Source of the DNA: Mycobacterium decipiens
GTDB taxonomy: Bacteria; Actinomycetota; Actinomycetes; Mycobacteriales; Mycobacteriaceae
Length of the DNA: 64,000 nt
Reading direction: 5' to 3'
NCBI RefSeq assembly: GCF_963853665.1
Contig: NZ_OY970459.1
Location: 2,480,001 to 2,544,000, forward strand
The position numbers were made by a program, and so were the translations under genes. This document shows positions 1 to 8,389 of this stretch, piece by piece. Each line of letters opens with the position of its first letter. Position 1 is the stretch's first letter. Under the pieces are notes generated by a model, which worked only from the letters and a program-made list of their open reading frames with translations, was not told where the DNA came from and did no database searches.

Positions 1-459
1 CGGATTTCCGAAGCCGTCGGCCTGGACGTCGACGACATCGACACGCATGCCAGGTCGGTGCTGTTGCGCGGCAAGGGCGGTAAGCAGCGGCTGGTGCCGG
101 TGGGACGTCCGGCCGTGCAAGCGCTGGACGCTTATCTGGTGCGGGGCCGTCCGGACCTAGCACGTCGGGGTCGCGGAACGCCGGCCATCTTTCTCAATGC
201 GCGCGGTGGCCGGCTGTCGCGACAAAGCGCATGGCAGGTGCTGCAGGACGCGGCCGAGCGGGCCGGCATCACCGCCGGTGTTTCGCCGCATATGCTGCGG
301 CACTCTTTCGCCACCCACCTGCTTGAGGGCGGCGCGGACGTCCGCGTCGTGCAGGAGTTGCTGGGCCACGCCTCGGTGACCACGACGCAGATCTATACCC
401 TCGTCACCGTCCACGCACTGCGCGAAGTGTGGGCCGGAGCACACCCGCGGGCACGTTAA
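1..459 (+). CDS. xerD: Tyrosine recombinase XerD, 3' part
   Basis: C-terminal catalytic domain of a tyrosine site-specific recombinase. With XerC this enzyme resolves chromosome dimers at dif. The frame is open from base 1, so the 5' half lies outside the window; about 152 residues are visible. The family's catalytic residues can be read in order: the beta-hairpin lysine in [11 protein letters not shown], the HxxR box in [10 protein letters not shown], the [12 protein letters not shown] histidine and the nucleophilic tyrosine of that last motif. The C-terminus stops shortly after the tyrosine, as in XerC/D. XerD rather than a phage integrase is inferred from the short tail and from the following Rv1703c-like gene, which matches mycobacterial synteny. 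Confidence 0.92.
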   Translation, partial: RISEAVGLDVDDIDTHARSVLLRGKGGKQRLVPVGRPAVQALDAYLVRGRPDLARRGRGTPAIFLNARGGRLSRQSAWQVLQDAAERAGITAGVSPHMLRHSFATHLLEGGADVRVVQELLGHASVTTTQIYTLVTVHALREVWAGAHPRAR

Positions 460-475
460 GCGCCGAACTACCGCG

Positions 476-1228
476 TCAACCCAGGTATTCGGACTCCAAC
501 ACCAGGTCCGGCACCAGGGTCTGGTATTCGAGGTGCGCCTTGTGCTCGATGGTGTTCCATGAAATGCCTTGTTGCCGGCGCATGTACGCGCGGTACTTCG
601 GCGCGCCTGGCACCTTGACATTGTCGGCAACCACTACCGAACCCGGATGCAACCAGCCGCGGTCCAGGATGCTCTGCAGGTCGGCCAAGTAAACCTTCTT
701 GTCATGATCCAAGAACACGAAATCGAGAGCGCTAGCTGCGAATCCGTGTTCGGTGGCCAGCGCGTCCAGGGTGCGCCCACCATCACCGATGGTGCCGACC
801 ACACACGTCACCCGGTCAGTAACGCCGGCATGTGCCCAGATCCGGCGAGCGTTGACGGCGTTGGCTTCGGCCAGCTCGACGGAGTACACCTTGGCGGTCG
901 GGGCGGCCCGGGCGATCCGCAGTGCGCCGTAGCCGCAGTAGGTGCCCAGCTCCAGCGCCAATGCCGGGTCGGCTCGACGCACCGCCGCGTCGAGCAGTAG
1001 ACCCTTCTCGTCGCCGACGTTGATCAGCATCGACTTTTCGTAGGCGAACTTATCGATGGTGGCCAACACGTCGTCAATGTCGCCGGCCGTGGCGCGCTGA
1101 AGGACGTAGTCGACGGCCGCCGCTTCGCGTCCGTCACCGATCTGGCCCGTCGTGGTGAGATGGCGGATTCCTGGCGCCAACCGCCAAACCGACCACCGCA
1201 ACGGGGCAATGCGCGCTCTGAAGCTCAT
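476..1228 (-). CDS. Catechol O-methyltransferase-like SAM-dependent enzyme (Rv1703c-like)
   Basis: Class I SAM-dependent O-methyltransferase of the COMT type, expected to methylate a catechol-like hydroxyl with Mg2+. The SAM-binding loop reads ELGTYCGYGALRIAR, followed by the acidic residue in VYSVELAEAN. The metal-ligand region reads FLDHDKKVY and VVADNVKVPGAP, matching the D/D/N triad of COMT. The N-terminal ~70 residues before MLINVG are less conserved and the true start may lie further in. I use ATG 1228 rather than the TTG one codon upstream. It is convergent with xerD, 17 bp away. The physiological substrate is unknown. Confidence 0.85.
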   Translation of the reverse strand: MSFRARIAPLRWSVWRLAPGIRHLTTTGQIGDGREAAAVDYVLQRATAGDIDDVLATIDKFAYEKSMLINVGDEKGLLLDAAVRRADPALALELGTYCGYGALRIARAAPTAKVYSVELAEANAVNARRIWAHAGVTDRVTCVVGTIGDGGRTLDALATEHGFAASALDFVFLDHDKKVYLADLQSILDRGWLHPGSVVVADNVKVPGAPKYRAYMRRQQGISWNTIEHKAHLEYQTLVPDLVLESEYLG

Positions 1229-1485
1229 CAAAGCCCACCCTAGCTGGTATATCCGTGGTTGCTAATACCGTTACTCGGTCGGGGTATAGTCTCTACGAGT
1301 TCGCTTGTGGCGCCGCCAGAGTCGACGGTGTTGTGCGGGTGTAGGTAGTCGGTATCGCTACTTAGCTTCGCCATAAAGATTTCGTTAGCCACACGGACCC
1401 GCCGACCGGTGCTAGCATTATTTTCCGAGAAAAGCTAGTCCGACACGCTTAATCATCAGGACTTCCACAGCTGGGGGGTCAACGA

Positions 1486-2736
1486 ATGGAACCCGACTGC
1501 ACCGTCGCTCGGCCTAGCGGGTCGCCGCACCAGGATATTCGGGAGGCCAAGCGTTGTGGACTCTGGCTTACCGGTGCGCGTGGGTCGGTGGCGACCACTT
1601 CAATTGTGGGTCTGTATGCACTCAGCGCGGATCTGATACCGGATACCGGATGCGTCACGGCGAGCGAAGACTTTGCTGGCGTGCCGCTGCCGCAGTTTGC
1701 TGATTTCGTGGTGGGCGGTCGCGATGTGGTCACCACCGCTTTGGTCAAGCGTGCGGAAACGCTGGTCGAGGCGGGACTATTGCCGCCCCGGGTGGTCGAC
1801 GCCGTGTCGGATCGACTGCTGGCCACCGAAGACGAGGTCGTCGGTCCGACGTGCATGGCCACGGCCGATCCGTCCACCGCAGGGGCCGCCACCCAAGCTG
1901 AGTTGGTCGACCGGCTCACCGATGTAATGGCTTCGTTCGTATCGCGGAACGCGCTCGATGTGCTGGTTGTGATCGACGTGGCGTCCACCCAGCCACCGGT
2001 GGCGGACTCGCCCGAATATCACGATCCTGATCGGCTGATCGCGGCCTTGGGGAGGAAGAACCGCATTGTCCTGCCTGCGAGCGGGCTGACCGCGCTTGCG
2101 GCCATTCGCGCTGGCGCCGCTTACTCCTGCTTCACCCCGTCACCCACCCTGGGTGTGCCCGCGCTGCGGATCTTGGCCGACCAAGCCGGAATCCCCTATG
2201 CCGGCCAGGATGCCAAGACGGGCCAGACGTTGCTGAGAACCGTGTTGGCGCCGATGTTCGCCACGCGCGCGATCACCGTTCAATCGTGGGCCGGGTCCAA
2301 CCTGCTGGGCGGCGGCGATGGCGCCACGCTGGCCGACCCGGTCGCCGTTCAGTCCAAACTCGCCAGCAAGAAGCGCGGCATCCAACGGCTGCTCGGTGAC
2401 ACCGTCACCGCCCCGCTGCATATCGACTACGTGCCCGACCTCGGCGAAACCAAGGTCGCGTGGGATCACATCCATGCGACCGGGTTTCTGGGCGGCCAGA
2501 TCACGCTGCAAACGATCTGGTCCGCGCCGGATTCCGCGTTGGCCGCACCGCTGGTTCTCGACGTTGCCCGCCTGCTAACGATGGCCCGCACGCGCGGTGT
2601 GCGCGGCGTCGTGCCGCAGCTGGGCTTCTTCTTTAAGGAGCCGTGGGGTTCCGAAACGCATTCACTTGCTGCCCAATACGAAGAACTGTTGCGGTGGGCT
2701 CAGTCCTTTTCGTCGTCGTCTTCGGCCGGCCGGTGA
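1486..2736 (+). CDS. Inositol-3-phosphate synthase-like cyclase (first gene of ebo-type cluster)
   Basis: Member of the myo-inositol-1-phosphate synthase family (NAD-dependent sugar-phosphate cyclase). Visible signatures are the Rossmann loop TGARGSVATT at residues 29-38, the family lysine box AGQDAKTGQT near residue 240, and SWAGSNLLGGGDG with the following SKLASKKR. At 416 aa it is slightly longer than the typical actinobacterial Ino1, and several segments differ, so the product may not be inositol phosphate. It is the first of six genes that overlap by 1-4 nt. Known Ebo clusters usually contain a sugar-phosphate cyclase (a dehydroquinate-synthase-like protein); no such gene is present here and this enzyme may take that place. 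A purine-rich GGGGGG lies just upstream of the ATG. The ~250 bp before it probably hold the operon promoter. Confidence 0.82.
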   Translation: MEPDCTVARPSGSPHQDIREAKRCGLWLTGARGSVATTSIVGLYALSADLIPDTGCVTASEDFAGVPLPQFADFVVGGRDVVTTALVKRAETLVEAGLLPPRVVDAVSDRLLATEDEVVGPTCMATADPSTAGAATQAELVDRLTDVMASFVSRNALDVLVVIDVASTQPPVADSPEYHDPDRLIAALGRKNRIVLPASGLTALAAIRAGAAYSCFTPSPTLGVPALRILADQAGIPYAGQDAKTGQTLLRTVLAPMFATRAITVQSWAGSNLLGGGDGATLADPVAVQSKLASKKRGIQRLLGDTVTAPLHIDYVPDLGETKVAWDHIHATGFLGGQITLQTIWSAPDSALAAPLVLDVARLLTMARTRGVRGVVPQLGFFFKEPWGSETHSLAAQYEELLRWAQSFSSSSSAGR

Positions 2737-3593
2737 AGGTCAAGGCCTATCTAGACCTGATGCGGGCGCCGGCTGCGCTCACCGTTCTCGGTGACACTGC
2801 CGTGGGCGCCATCTGGTCGGGGCGGCCGCTGGCGGGGCCACGTCTGGCGCTGCCGCTGGCCTCCGCCCTGCTGTATTGGGGCGGCATGGTGCTCAACGAC
2901 TACGCCGACCGCGATCGCGATGCGCTGGAACGCCCAGAGCGGCCAATCCCGTCCGGTCGCGTCTCACCCCGCGCGGCGTTGTCGCTAGCGGCGCTGTTGG
3001 CGGGGGCAGGTGTGGTGACGGCGACGGTGGCCGGGGGGCGTCACGGGTTGGCGGCCGCTGGCCGGATCACGCTGTGCGTGGCGGCCTACGACCTCGTTGC
3101 CAAGGACACCGCCGCAGGGCCGTTGGTCATGTCGGGTTGCCGGTTTTACGACGTGATGCTCGGGGCCAGCCCCAACTATCGCCGCGCGCTGGTTCCGGCG
3201 TCGGTGATCGGCCTGCACACCACGGCCATCACCGTATTGTCCCGCAGCGAAGTCACGGGTGCGCGGCGCAGTCTGCCGGCGACCGTCGCGAGTATGGCTG
3301 GGGCAGTGGCCACCTCGGCGTTGGTCGGCACGGCAGGCTCAGCGTGGTATCGCGGCCTGCCGGCGGGGGCCGTGTACCTGTGGTCGTTTGGCCCCAGTCT
3401 GTGGAAGGCGTGGCAGCAACCCACCGCGGACGCGATCCGCGCCGCGGTGCGAACCGGTATCGCATCGATGATCGCCGTGCAGGCGATGTTGGCGGCGCGA
3501 TCGCCGAAGTTCAGCACAACACTTGCGTTGTGCGGGCTCGCAATCGGATTGCGGCTGAAAGTCTCCGCGCCTAGACCCACCGAGGTGACGTGA
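2733..3593 (+). CDS. eboC: UbiA-family prenyltransferase, EboC type
   Basis: Integral-membrane UbiA-superfamily prenyltransferase, 286 aa, about eight hydrophobic helices. The first Asp-rich motif is visible as MVLNDYADRDRDALERPERPIPSGR (positions 2887-2961), with the characteristic N-D-x-x-D-x-x-x-D core that binds Mg-diphosphate. GTG 2733 overlaps the stop of the cyclase (GTGA); the frame is open further upstream but homologues begin at the VKAYLDLMRAP segment. The family attaches isoprenoid chains to aromatic or other acceptors. EboC proteins are UbiA relatives found in ebo clusters that help a metabolite precursor cross the membrane; the acceptor here is unknown. Confidence 0.83.
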   Translation: MKVKAYLDLMRAPAALTVLGDTAVGAIWSGRPLAGPRLALPLASALLYWGGMVLNDYADRDRDALERPERPIPSGRVSPRAALSLAALLAGAGVVTATVAGGRHGLAAAGRITLCVAAYDLVAKDTAAGPLVMSGCRFYDVMLGASPNYRRALVPASVIGLHTTAITVLSRSEVTGARRSLPATVASMAGAVATSALVGTAGSAWYRGLPAGAVYLWSFGPSLWKAWQQPTADAIRAAVRTGIASMIAVQAMLAARSPKFSTTLALCGLAIGLRLKVSAPRPTEVT

Positions 3594-5017
3594 TGGATGT
3601 GGGCTACAACACCAATAGCTTGGCCGACCATCCACTGGGTGATGCACTGGCCCTGATCGCCGACGAGGGGTATACCGCCGTCGCGCTGACCGTCGGTTAT
3701 CCGCACGTGCGACCCTTTGACTCCGATCTTGGCGCGCAGCTAGCTGCTCTGCGTGCGTTGCTGGATACCTATGGCTTGCGGGTGGCCATCGAAACCGGAG
3801 CACGCTACCTGCTGGACCCGCGCAACAAGCACAAACCTTCACTGGTAGACATCGCCGGGGAACCCCGGGTCGAATTCATGCGGCGGGCCATCGATATCGC
3901 AGCGGACCTCGGGGCCACCTGCGTCTCGTTGTGGTCGGGCTACGCGGTCAGCCACAGCGACGCCAACACCACCCGCGACCTTATGCTGAGCAGGCTCGCG
4001 CGGGTGGTTGACTACGCGGACCGCAAGGCGGTCACGCTCGGATTCGAGCCCGAGCCAGGCATGTTCGTCGAGACCGTGCAACAGGTGCGCGAGGTGTGTC
4101 GAGCATTGGGTGACCCTCCGCGGCTTGGCATTACGCTCGACGTTGGTCATTGTGTGATGACCGAGCCGATCGGCGCGCAGGCTGCGATCGGCGAGCTGGG
4201 CGACAAGCTGGTCAACGTGCATCTGGATGACATGACGCCGCTCAAACACGAACACCTTGAGTTTGGCGATGGTGATGTCGATCTCGGTGCGGTGATGGAT
4301 GCTTTGTCGGCCAGCGGGTTTGGTGGCATCGCCTCTGTCGAGCTGCCGCGTCACTCGCACGATGCACCGAATGTGTTGCGCCGCAGCATGTGGGCGATAA
4401 GCCTGGCTAGGCTGTCTCCTGGCGCCAGGTCATGGATCGGTTCGGCCGCCGCGGAGATCGGGCGATCTCCCGACAAAGTCGTTGAGATCTTTCCCGGTGC
4501 GGTGCGCGGGATGGTAGGAGCACAAGCGCCCGGCGGCGCGATTCTGGTGGCGCGAGTGCAGTTGCTGGCCACCTTGGTTTCGGGTACCAGCGATGAAACG
4601 GCGGCCGCGCTCATCGAAAAGCTCTACCGATGGGGCGACACCGACGAACGCTTGGCCGTGCTAAGCGGATTGGAGATGACGGTGCTGCGCGGCCAACTCG
4701 GCCCCGCTGCGTGCGCGACAGGAATGGAGCTGGCCCAGGATGCGTTGCGGTGCAACGATCCGCGGCTGGTCGCGGCTGCGCTCGGCGGGTTTGGCGCACG
4801 CTTCTTGACTCAGCACGCATGGCGCCATGGCGTGATGAAGCTCGTATTCATGGACGTGCCGTTGAGCGGCGTGCACGGGTTACACACCCGGGCTGATGAC
4901 GAATTAGGGCGCATGGCAGCCGATTACGTTACTGAACGTTGTGCAGCGGGTCGCTCGGTGTCGGCCGACGTGGAGATGCTGCAACAGCTGACCGCCAGGA
5001 CGGGGGCCGCGGAATGA
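3593..5017 (+). CDS. Fusion: TIM-barrel sugar isomerase/epimerase + EboA domain
   Basis: 474-aa protein with two parts. Residues 1 to ~265 form a xylose-isomerase-like TIM barrel with the usual metal residues in order: GFEPEPGM (Glu), LDVGH (Asp and His), VNVHLDDM (His), EHLEFGDGDVD, and SVELPRH (Glu). Residues ~280-474 match the EboA domain, with RWGDTDERLAVL, ALRCNDPRLVAAALGG, LVFMDVPLSGVHGL and a Cys-containing DYVTERCAAGR tail. EboA is usually a separate small protein of unknown function; the natural fusion suggests that it works on the isomerase product or binds the same intermediate. The ATG sits in a TGATG overlap with the UbiA stop, indicating translational coupling. The sugar-phosphate substrate is not known. 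Confidence 0.82.
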   Translation: MDVGYNTNSLADHPLGDALALIADEGYTAVALTVGYPHVRPFDSDLGAQLAALRALLDTYGLRVAIETGARYLLDPRNKHKPSLVDIAGEPRVEFMRRAIDIAADLGATCVSLWSGYAVSHSDANTTRDLMLSRLARVVDYADRKAVTLGFEPEPGMFVETVQQVREVCRALGDPPRLGITLDVGHCVMTEPIGAQAAIGELGDKLVNVHLDDMTPLKHEHLEFGDGDVDLGAVMDALSASGFGGIASVELPRHSHDAPNVLRRSMWAISLARLSPGARSWIGSAAAEIGRSPDKVVEIFPGAVRGMVGAQAPGGAILVARVQLLATLVSGTSDETAAALIEKLYRWGDTDERLAVLSGLEMTVLRGQLGPAACATGMELAQDALRCNDPRLVAAALGGFGARFLTQHAWRHGVMKLVFMDVPLSGVHGLHTRADDELGRMAADYVTERCAAGRSVSADVEMLQQLTARTGAAE

Positions 5018-5871
5018 AGATATTCGACCCGCACATTCACATGACATCTCGTACCACCGATGACTACGAGCGGATGTACGCGGCGGGTGTGCGCGCGGTA
5101 GTCGAACCGGCCTTCTGGTTGGGACAACCCCGGACGGATGCAGCGTCGTTCATCGACTATTTTGACGGCTTGATCGGGTGGGAGCGATACCGTGCTTCGC
5201 AGTTCGGCATTGCTCACAACTGCACGATCGCATTGAATCCGAAGGAAGCCAACGACAGCCGCTGCCGGCCCGTGCTTGAGCAGATACCCCGCTACCTGTC
5301 GAAAACCGGCGTGGTGGCCGTCGGCGAGATCGGCTACGACTCGATGACGGCCGACGAAACCGCAGTGTTCGAAACACAATTGGAAATGGCGGCCGAGCGC
5401 GCCATGCCCGCCCTGGTACACACGCCCCACCGGGACAAGCTCGGCGGGACTCTGGCCAGCATTGAGGTGGTGAAGCGGGTTGGAATTGACCCGGGGATGG
5501 TGCTACTGGACCATCTGAACGAGGTGACAATAGAGCCGGCACGGGATAGCGGGTGCTGGATGGGCTTTTCGATCTATCCAGACACCAAGATGGACGAGGG
5601 ACGGATGGTCGCCCTGATGCAGCGGTACGGCCTCGAACGAATCATCGTCAACTCGGCCGCCGATTGGGGCCGGTCAGATCCGCTCAAGACGGCCAAGACG
5701 GCGCAGGCGATGCTGGCGGCTTCCTTCACCGAAGACGACGTCGACCGGGTGATGTGGCGCAATCCAGTCGAGTTTTACGGCCAGAGCGGGCAACTCCGAC
5801 TCATAAGCGACGAGCACGACGCCACGGGCGCATTCGCCGGCAACACGATCCACCGCGGGGAAAAGCGGTGA
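5014..5871 (+). CDS. eboB: TatD-family metal-dependent hydrolase, EboB type
   Basis: 285-aa amidohydrolase-fold protein. The metal site is intact: HxH in FDPHIHM (residues 4-10), the Glu of VGEIGYD, the His in LVHTPH, the His in LLDHL and the Asp in SAADWGRSD. General TatD proteins are nucleases or deacylases, but EboB-type members in ebo clusters have no assigned substrate. It starts in an ATGA overlap with the EboA-fusion gene and ends in a TGATG overlap with the next gene. The C-terminal ~20 residues after EFYGQSGQ are poorly conserved-looking. Confidence 0.84.
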   Translation: MKIFDPHIHMTSRTTDDYERMYAAGVRAVVEPAFWLGQPRTDAASFIDYFDGLIGWERYRASQFGIAHNCTIALNPKEANDSRCRPVLEQIPRYLSKTGVVAVGEIGYDSMTADETAVFETQLEMAAERAMPALVHTPHRDKLGGTLASIEVVKRVGIDPGMVLLDHLNEVTIEPARDSGCWMGFSIYPDTKMDEGRMVALMQRYGLERIIVNSAADWGRSDPLKTAKTAQAMLAASFTEDDVDRVMWRNPVEFYGQSGQLRLISDEHDATGAFAGNTIHRGEKR

Positions 5872-7001
5872 TGTTGTCCTACTGCAGCAACGTCGTTGCC
5901 GCCGACACCTTGCTGCTGCTGGAGCAGCAATTGCTATCGGTGTTCGCTGTGGCCCGGGACCGGGCCGGGCTCGACCAACTCGGCGTCGGGTTGTGGTTGC
6001 CGGCCCGCACCATGACTCGGCTGGCAGACGATCGTCGTGCGCGTCGTCGCCTGGCTGCCATCCTGGCGGACAACGGGCTAGCTGTGGTGACCATGAATGC
6101 CTTCCCCTACGGAGTTTTCCACGGCGGTTCGGTGAAGCACGCAGTCTACCAACCGGATTGGACGACACCTAAGCGGTTGGAATACACCAGAAACTGCGCC
6201 GAGGTACTAAATGACCTGCTGACTGACACGGAGCACGGCACCATCTCGACGCTGCCGCTGGGTTGGAGCGATCCATGGGACGACGACGCAGATGCCAAGG
6301 CCCGGCACAGTCTGTCCACGCTGAGCGATGAGCTACGCCGCATTGAGAACGGGTCTGGGCATCGAATCAGACTGGCCGTCGAACCCGAACCCGGCTGTGT
6401 CATCGGATCTTGTGGCGATGCGCTCGATTGGTTTGCGCGGGCAGTCGAGGGCGATGACGTGGACCCGCGATATGTGGGTCTGTGCCTGGATACCTGCCAT
6501 TTGGCCGTGATGCACGAAGACCCCGTCGACGTCTTGGCCGGCCTGGCCGAAGTGGGAGTAGAGGTGGTAAAGATACAGGCCTCCAACGCTATTCAGATCT
6601 CCGACTTGGCCGCCAAAGGGTTGGACGAGGCCTTCGCCGAGTTCGGTAACTCCCCGTATTTGCATCAGGTCAACGGTATCGACGCGGACGGTCACCCGTG
6701 GTTTCGAGACGATTTCTCCCTCGAAGACCCATCAACACCCAGGTCGGGTAGTGCACGAGTGCACTACCATGTGCCGTTGCACCTCAGTCCGCCCGCACCG
6801 CTGAGCAACACGTCGCAGGTACTTGTTGATGTCATGGACATGCTGCGCGACGGGTCGCTGCCGGGGCCGATCGACATCGAAATCGAAACTTACACGTGGG
6901 ATGTCCTTCCGCCGTCGCTGCGTAGTGGCAGCCTGGCCGAAGATATTGCGGCGGAGATTCGCTGGCTGGACGAACTGATAAGTGAGTGGGATCCGGCATG
7001 A
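5871..7001 (+). CDS. eboE: Metabolite traffic protein EboE (TIM barrel)
   Basis: 376-aa xylose-isomerase-like TIM barrel with EboE signatures: N-terminal SYCSNVVAADT, FPYGVFHGGSVKHAVYQPDW, the EPEPGC metal Glu, LCLDTCHLAV, YLHQVNG, HYHVPLHL and the C-terminal DIEIETYTWDVLP. In cyanobacteria ebo genes are needed to bring the scytonemin monomer to the periplasm, and an Ebo-like (EDB) cluster in Pseudomonas fluorescens makes a nematode-repellent factor; the biochemical step of EboE is unresolved. The ATG is in a TGATG overlap with eboB. A second reading frame is open well upstream of this start, but it lies inside eboB and has no EboE features. Confidence 0.86.
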   Translation: MLSYCSNVVAADTLLLLEQQLLSVFAVARDRAGLDQLGVGLWLPARTMTRLADDRRARRRLAAILADNGLAVVTMNAFPYGVFHGGSVKHAVYQPDWTTPKRLEYTRNCAEVLNDLLTDTEHGTISTLPLGWSDPWDDDADAKARHSLSTLSDELRRIENGSGHRIRLAVEPEPGCVIGSCGDALDWFARAVEGDDVDPRYVGLCLDTCHLAVMHEDPVDVLAGLAEVGVEVVKIQASNAIQISDLAAKGLDEAFAEFGNSPYLHQVNGIDADGHPWFRDDFSLEDPSTPRSGSARVHYHVPLHLSPPAPLSNTSQVLVDVMDMLRDGSLPGPIDIEIETYTWDVLPPSLRSGSLAEDIAAEIRWLDELISEWDPA

Positions 7002-8389
7002 CCCAACGTGTTCTGCTGATCAACGTCGTCGGATTGACCGCGCCGCTGCTGCGGCAGATGCCGAATCTTTCCGCGCTCGCCAGCCAGGGGGCCATGACGC
7101 AGCTGGCAACCGTTTTTCCGGCGGTCACATGTTCGGTGCAGTCATCGATGGTCACCGGCCTAATGCCCAACCAGCATGGAATCGTCGGTAATGGATGGTA
7201 TTTCCGCGAGCTCGGGGAAGTACTGCTGTGGCGCCAAAGCAACAAGCTGGTGGTCGGGGAGAAGGTGTGGGAGACGGCAGCCGGCCGGTTTGATGACTAC
7301 AGCTCGGCGAACGTCGGGTGGTGGTACGCGATGAACGCTGGCCACGACGTGATCGTCACGCCGCGACCGGTATATCACCAAGATGGGCGGAAATCACCTG
7401 ACTGCTATGTCGTCCCGTCCGATCTGCACGACATCCTAACCGAGAAGCTGGGCACCTTTCCCCTGTTCCAGTACTGGGGGCCAACGGCCAACATCGCGTC
7501 GTCGCGCTGGCTGGTGGATGCGTCGGTGGAGATACTGCGACGCTATTCACCCACGCTGCTCACCGCCTACATCCCACACCTCGACTACGACTTTCAGCGT
7601 TATGGTCCGCATTCCGAGCAGGCGGCAGCTGCCGCCGCGGATGTCGACGCGGCGCTGGCTCCCTTGCTGGGGTTCGCCGCTGAGCGCGGCATGACGACCA
7701 TTGTCGTATCCGAGTACGGGATAGCGCCGGCCAACAATCCGGTGGATATCAACCGGCTACTTAGACGGGAGGGCTACCTCAACGTCTACGCCCAGCAGGG
7801 CCGAGAATACCTGGACCCGTGGACATCCCGGGCCTTCGCCGTCGCCGACCATCAAGTTGCCCACATCTATGTGCGGGAGCATTCGGATATTGCGCGGGTA
7901 GCGGCACTGGTCCAAGAATCCGACGGTGTCGACGAGGTGCTGGATCGAGAAGGGCAGCGGACCTTGGCCATCGATCACCCTCGATCAGGGGAGTTGGTGG
8001 CGATCGCCGAACCGGGCGCCTGGTTCACCTACTACTACTGGCTCGACGACAACCGCGCTCCAGAGTTTGCGCCGTGCGTGGATATTCATCGCAAGCCCGG
8101 CTATGACCCGGCCGAGTTGCTGATGAACCCAGACGACCGGGCAGTGAAAGTCAGAGCTACTGCGGCCCTGGTAAAAAAGCTGGTCGGGCTGCGCTACACG
8201 ATGGGTGTCGTTGGGCTCACCGGTACGCACGTGGGCGGCACGCACGGGAGGCTGCCGGATTCAGACGACGACACGCCGGTGGTAATCACGTCGGTACCGG
8301 AGCTGCTCTCCGATGCGCCGGCGCGGGTGTCGGCTACCGCCGTGCGTGACCTCATTCTGGATGCCCATGTGCGGCAAAGAGCCAGGTAG
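6998..8389 (+). CDS. Alkaline-phosphatase-superfamily phosphodiesterase, last gene of ebo cluster
   Basis: 463-aa nucleotide pyrophosphatase/phosphodiesterase-like protein. The nucleophile threonine lies in FPAVTCSVQSS (about residue 43). Metal-binding segments are YIPHLDYDFQRYGPH and VSEYGI. Two positions deviate from the canonical family: the N-terminal metal aspartate region reads LLINVVGLT, with Asn where Asp is expected, and the usual SDHG is SEYG. The latter may be typical of the ebo-associated subfamily. The ATG overlaps the eboE stop (ATGA). The 3' end overlaps, on the opposite strand, the end of the CycA-like gene by 196 bp. It probably hydrolyses a phosphoester of the cluster's metabolite. 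Confidence 0.8.
   Translation: MTQRVLLINVVGLTAPLLRQMPNLSALASQGAMTQLATVFPAVTCSVQSSMVTGLMPNQHGIVGNGWYFRELGEVLLWRQSNKLVVGEKVWETAAGRFDDYSSANVGWWYAMNAGHDVIVTPRPVYHQDGRKSPDCYVVPSDLHDILTEKLGTFPLFQYWGPTANIASSRWLVDASVEILRRYSPTLLTAYIPHLDYDFQRYGPHSEQAAAAAADVDAALAPLLGFAAERGMTTIVVSEYGIAPANNPVDINRLLRREGYLNVYAQQGREYLDPWTSRAFAVADHQVAHIYVREHSDIARVAALVQESDGVDEVLDREGQRTLAIDHPRSGELVAIAEPGAWFTYYYWLDDNRAPEFAPCVDIHRKPGYDPAELLMNPDDRAVKVRATAALVKKLVGLRYTMGVVGLTGTHVGGTHGRLPDSDDDTPVVITSVPELLSDAPARVSATAVRDLILDAHVRQRAR

Noticed and set aside
5553..5870. Extended N-terminus for EboE
   Set aside because: The segment is a shifted frame inside eboB, rich in Arg/Gly; EboE homologues begin at the SYCSN segment.
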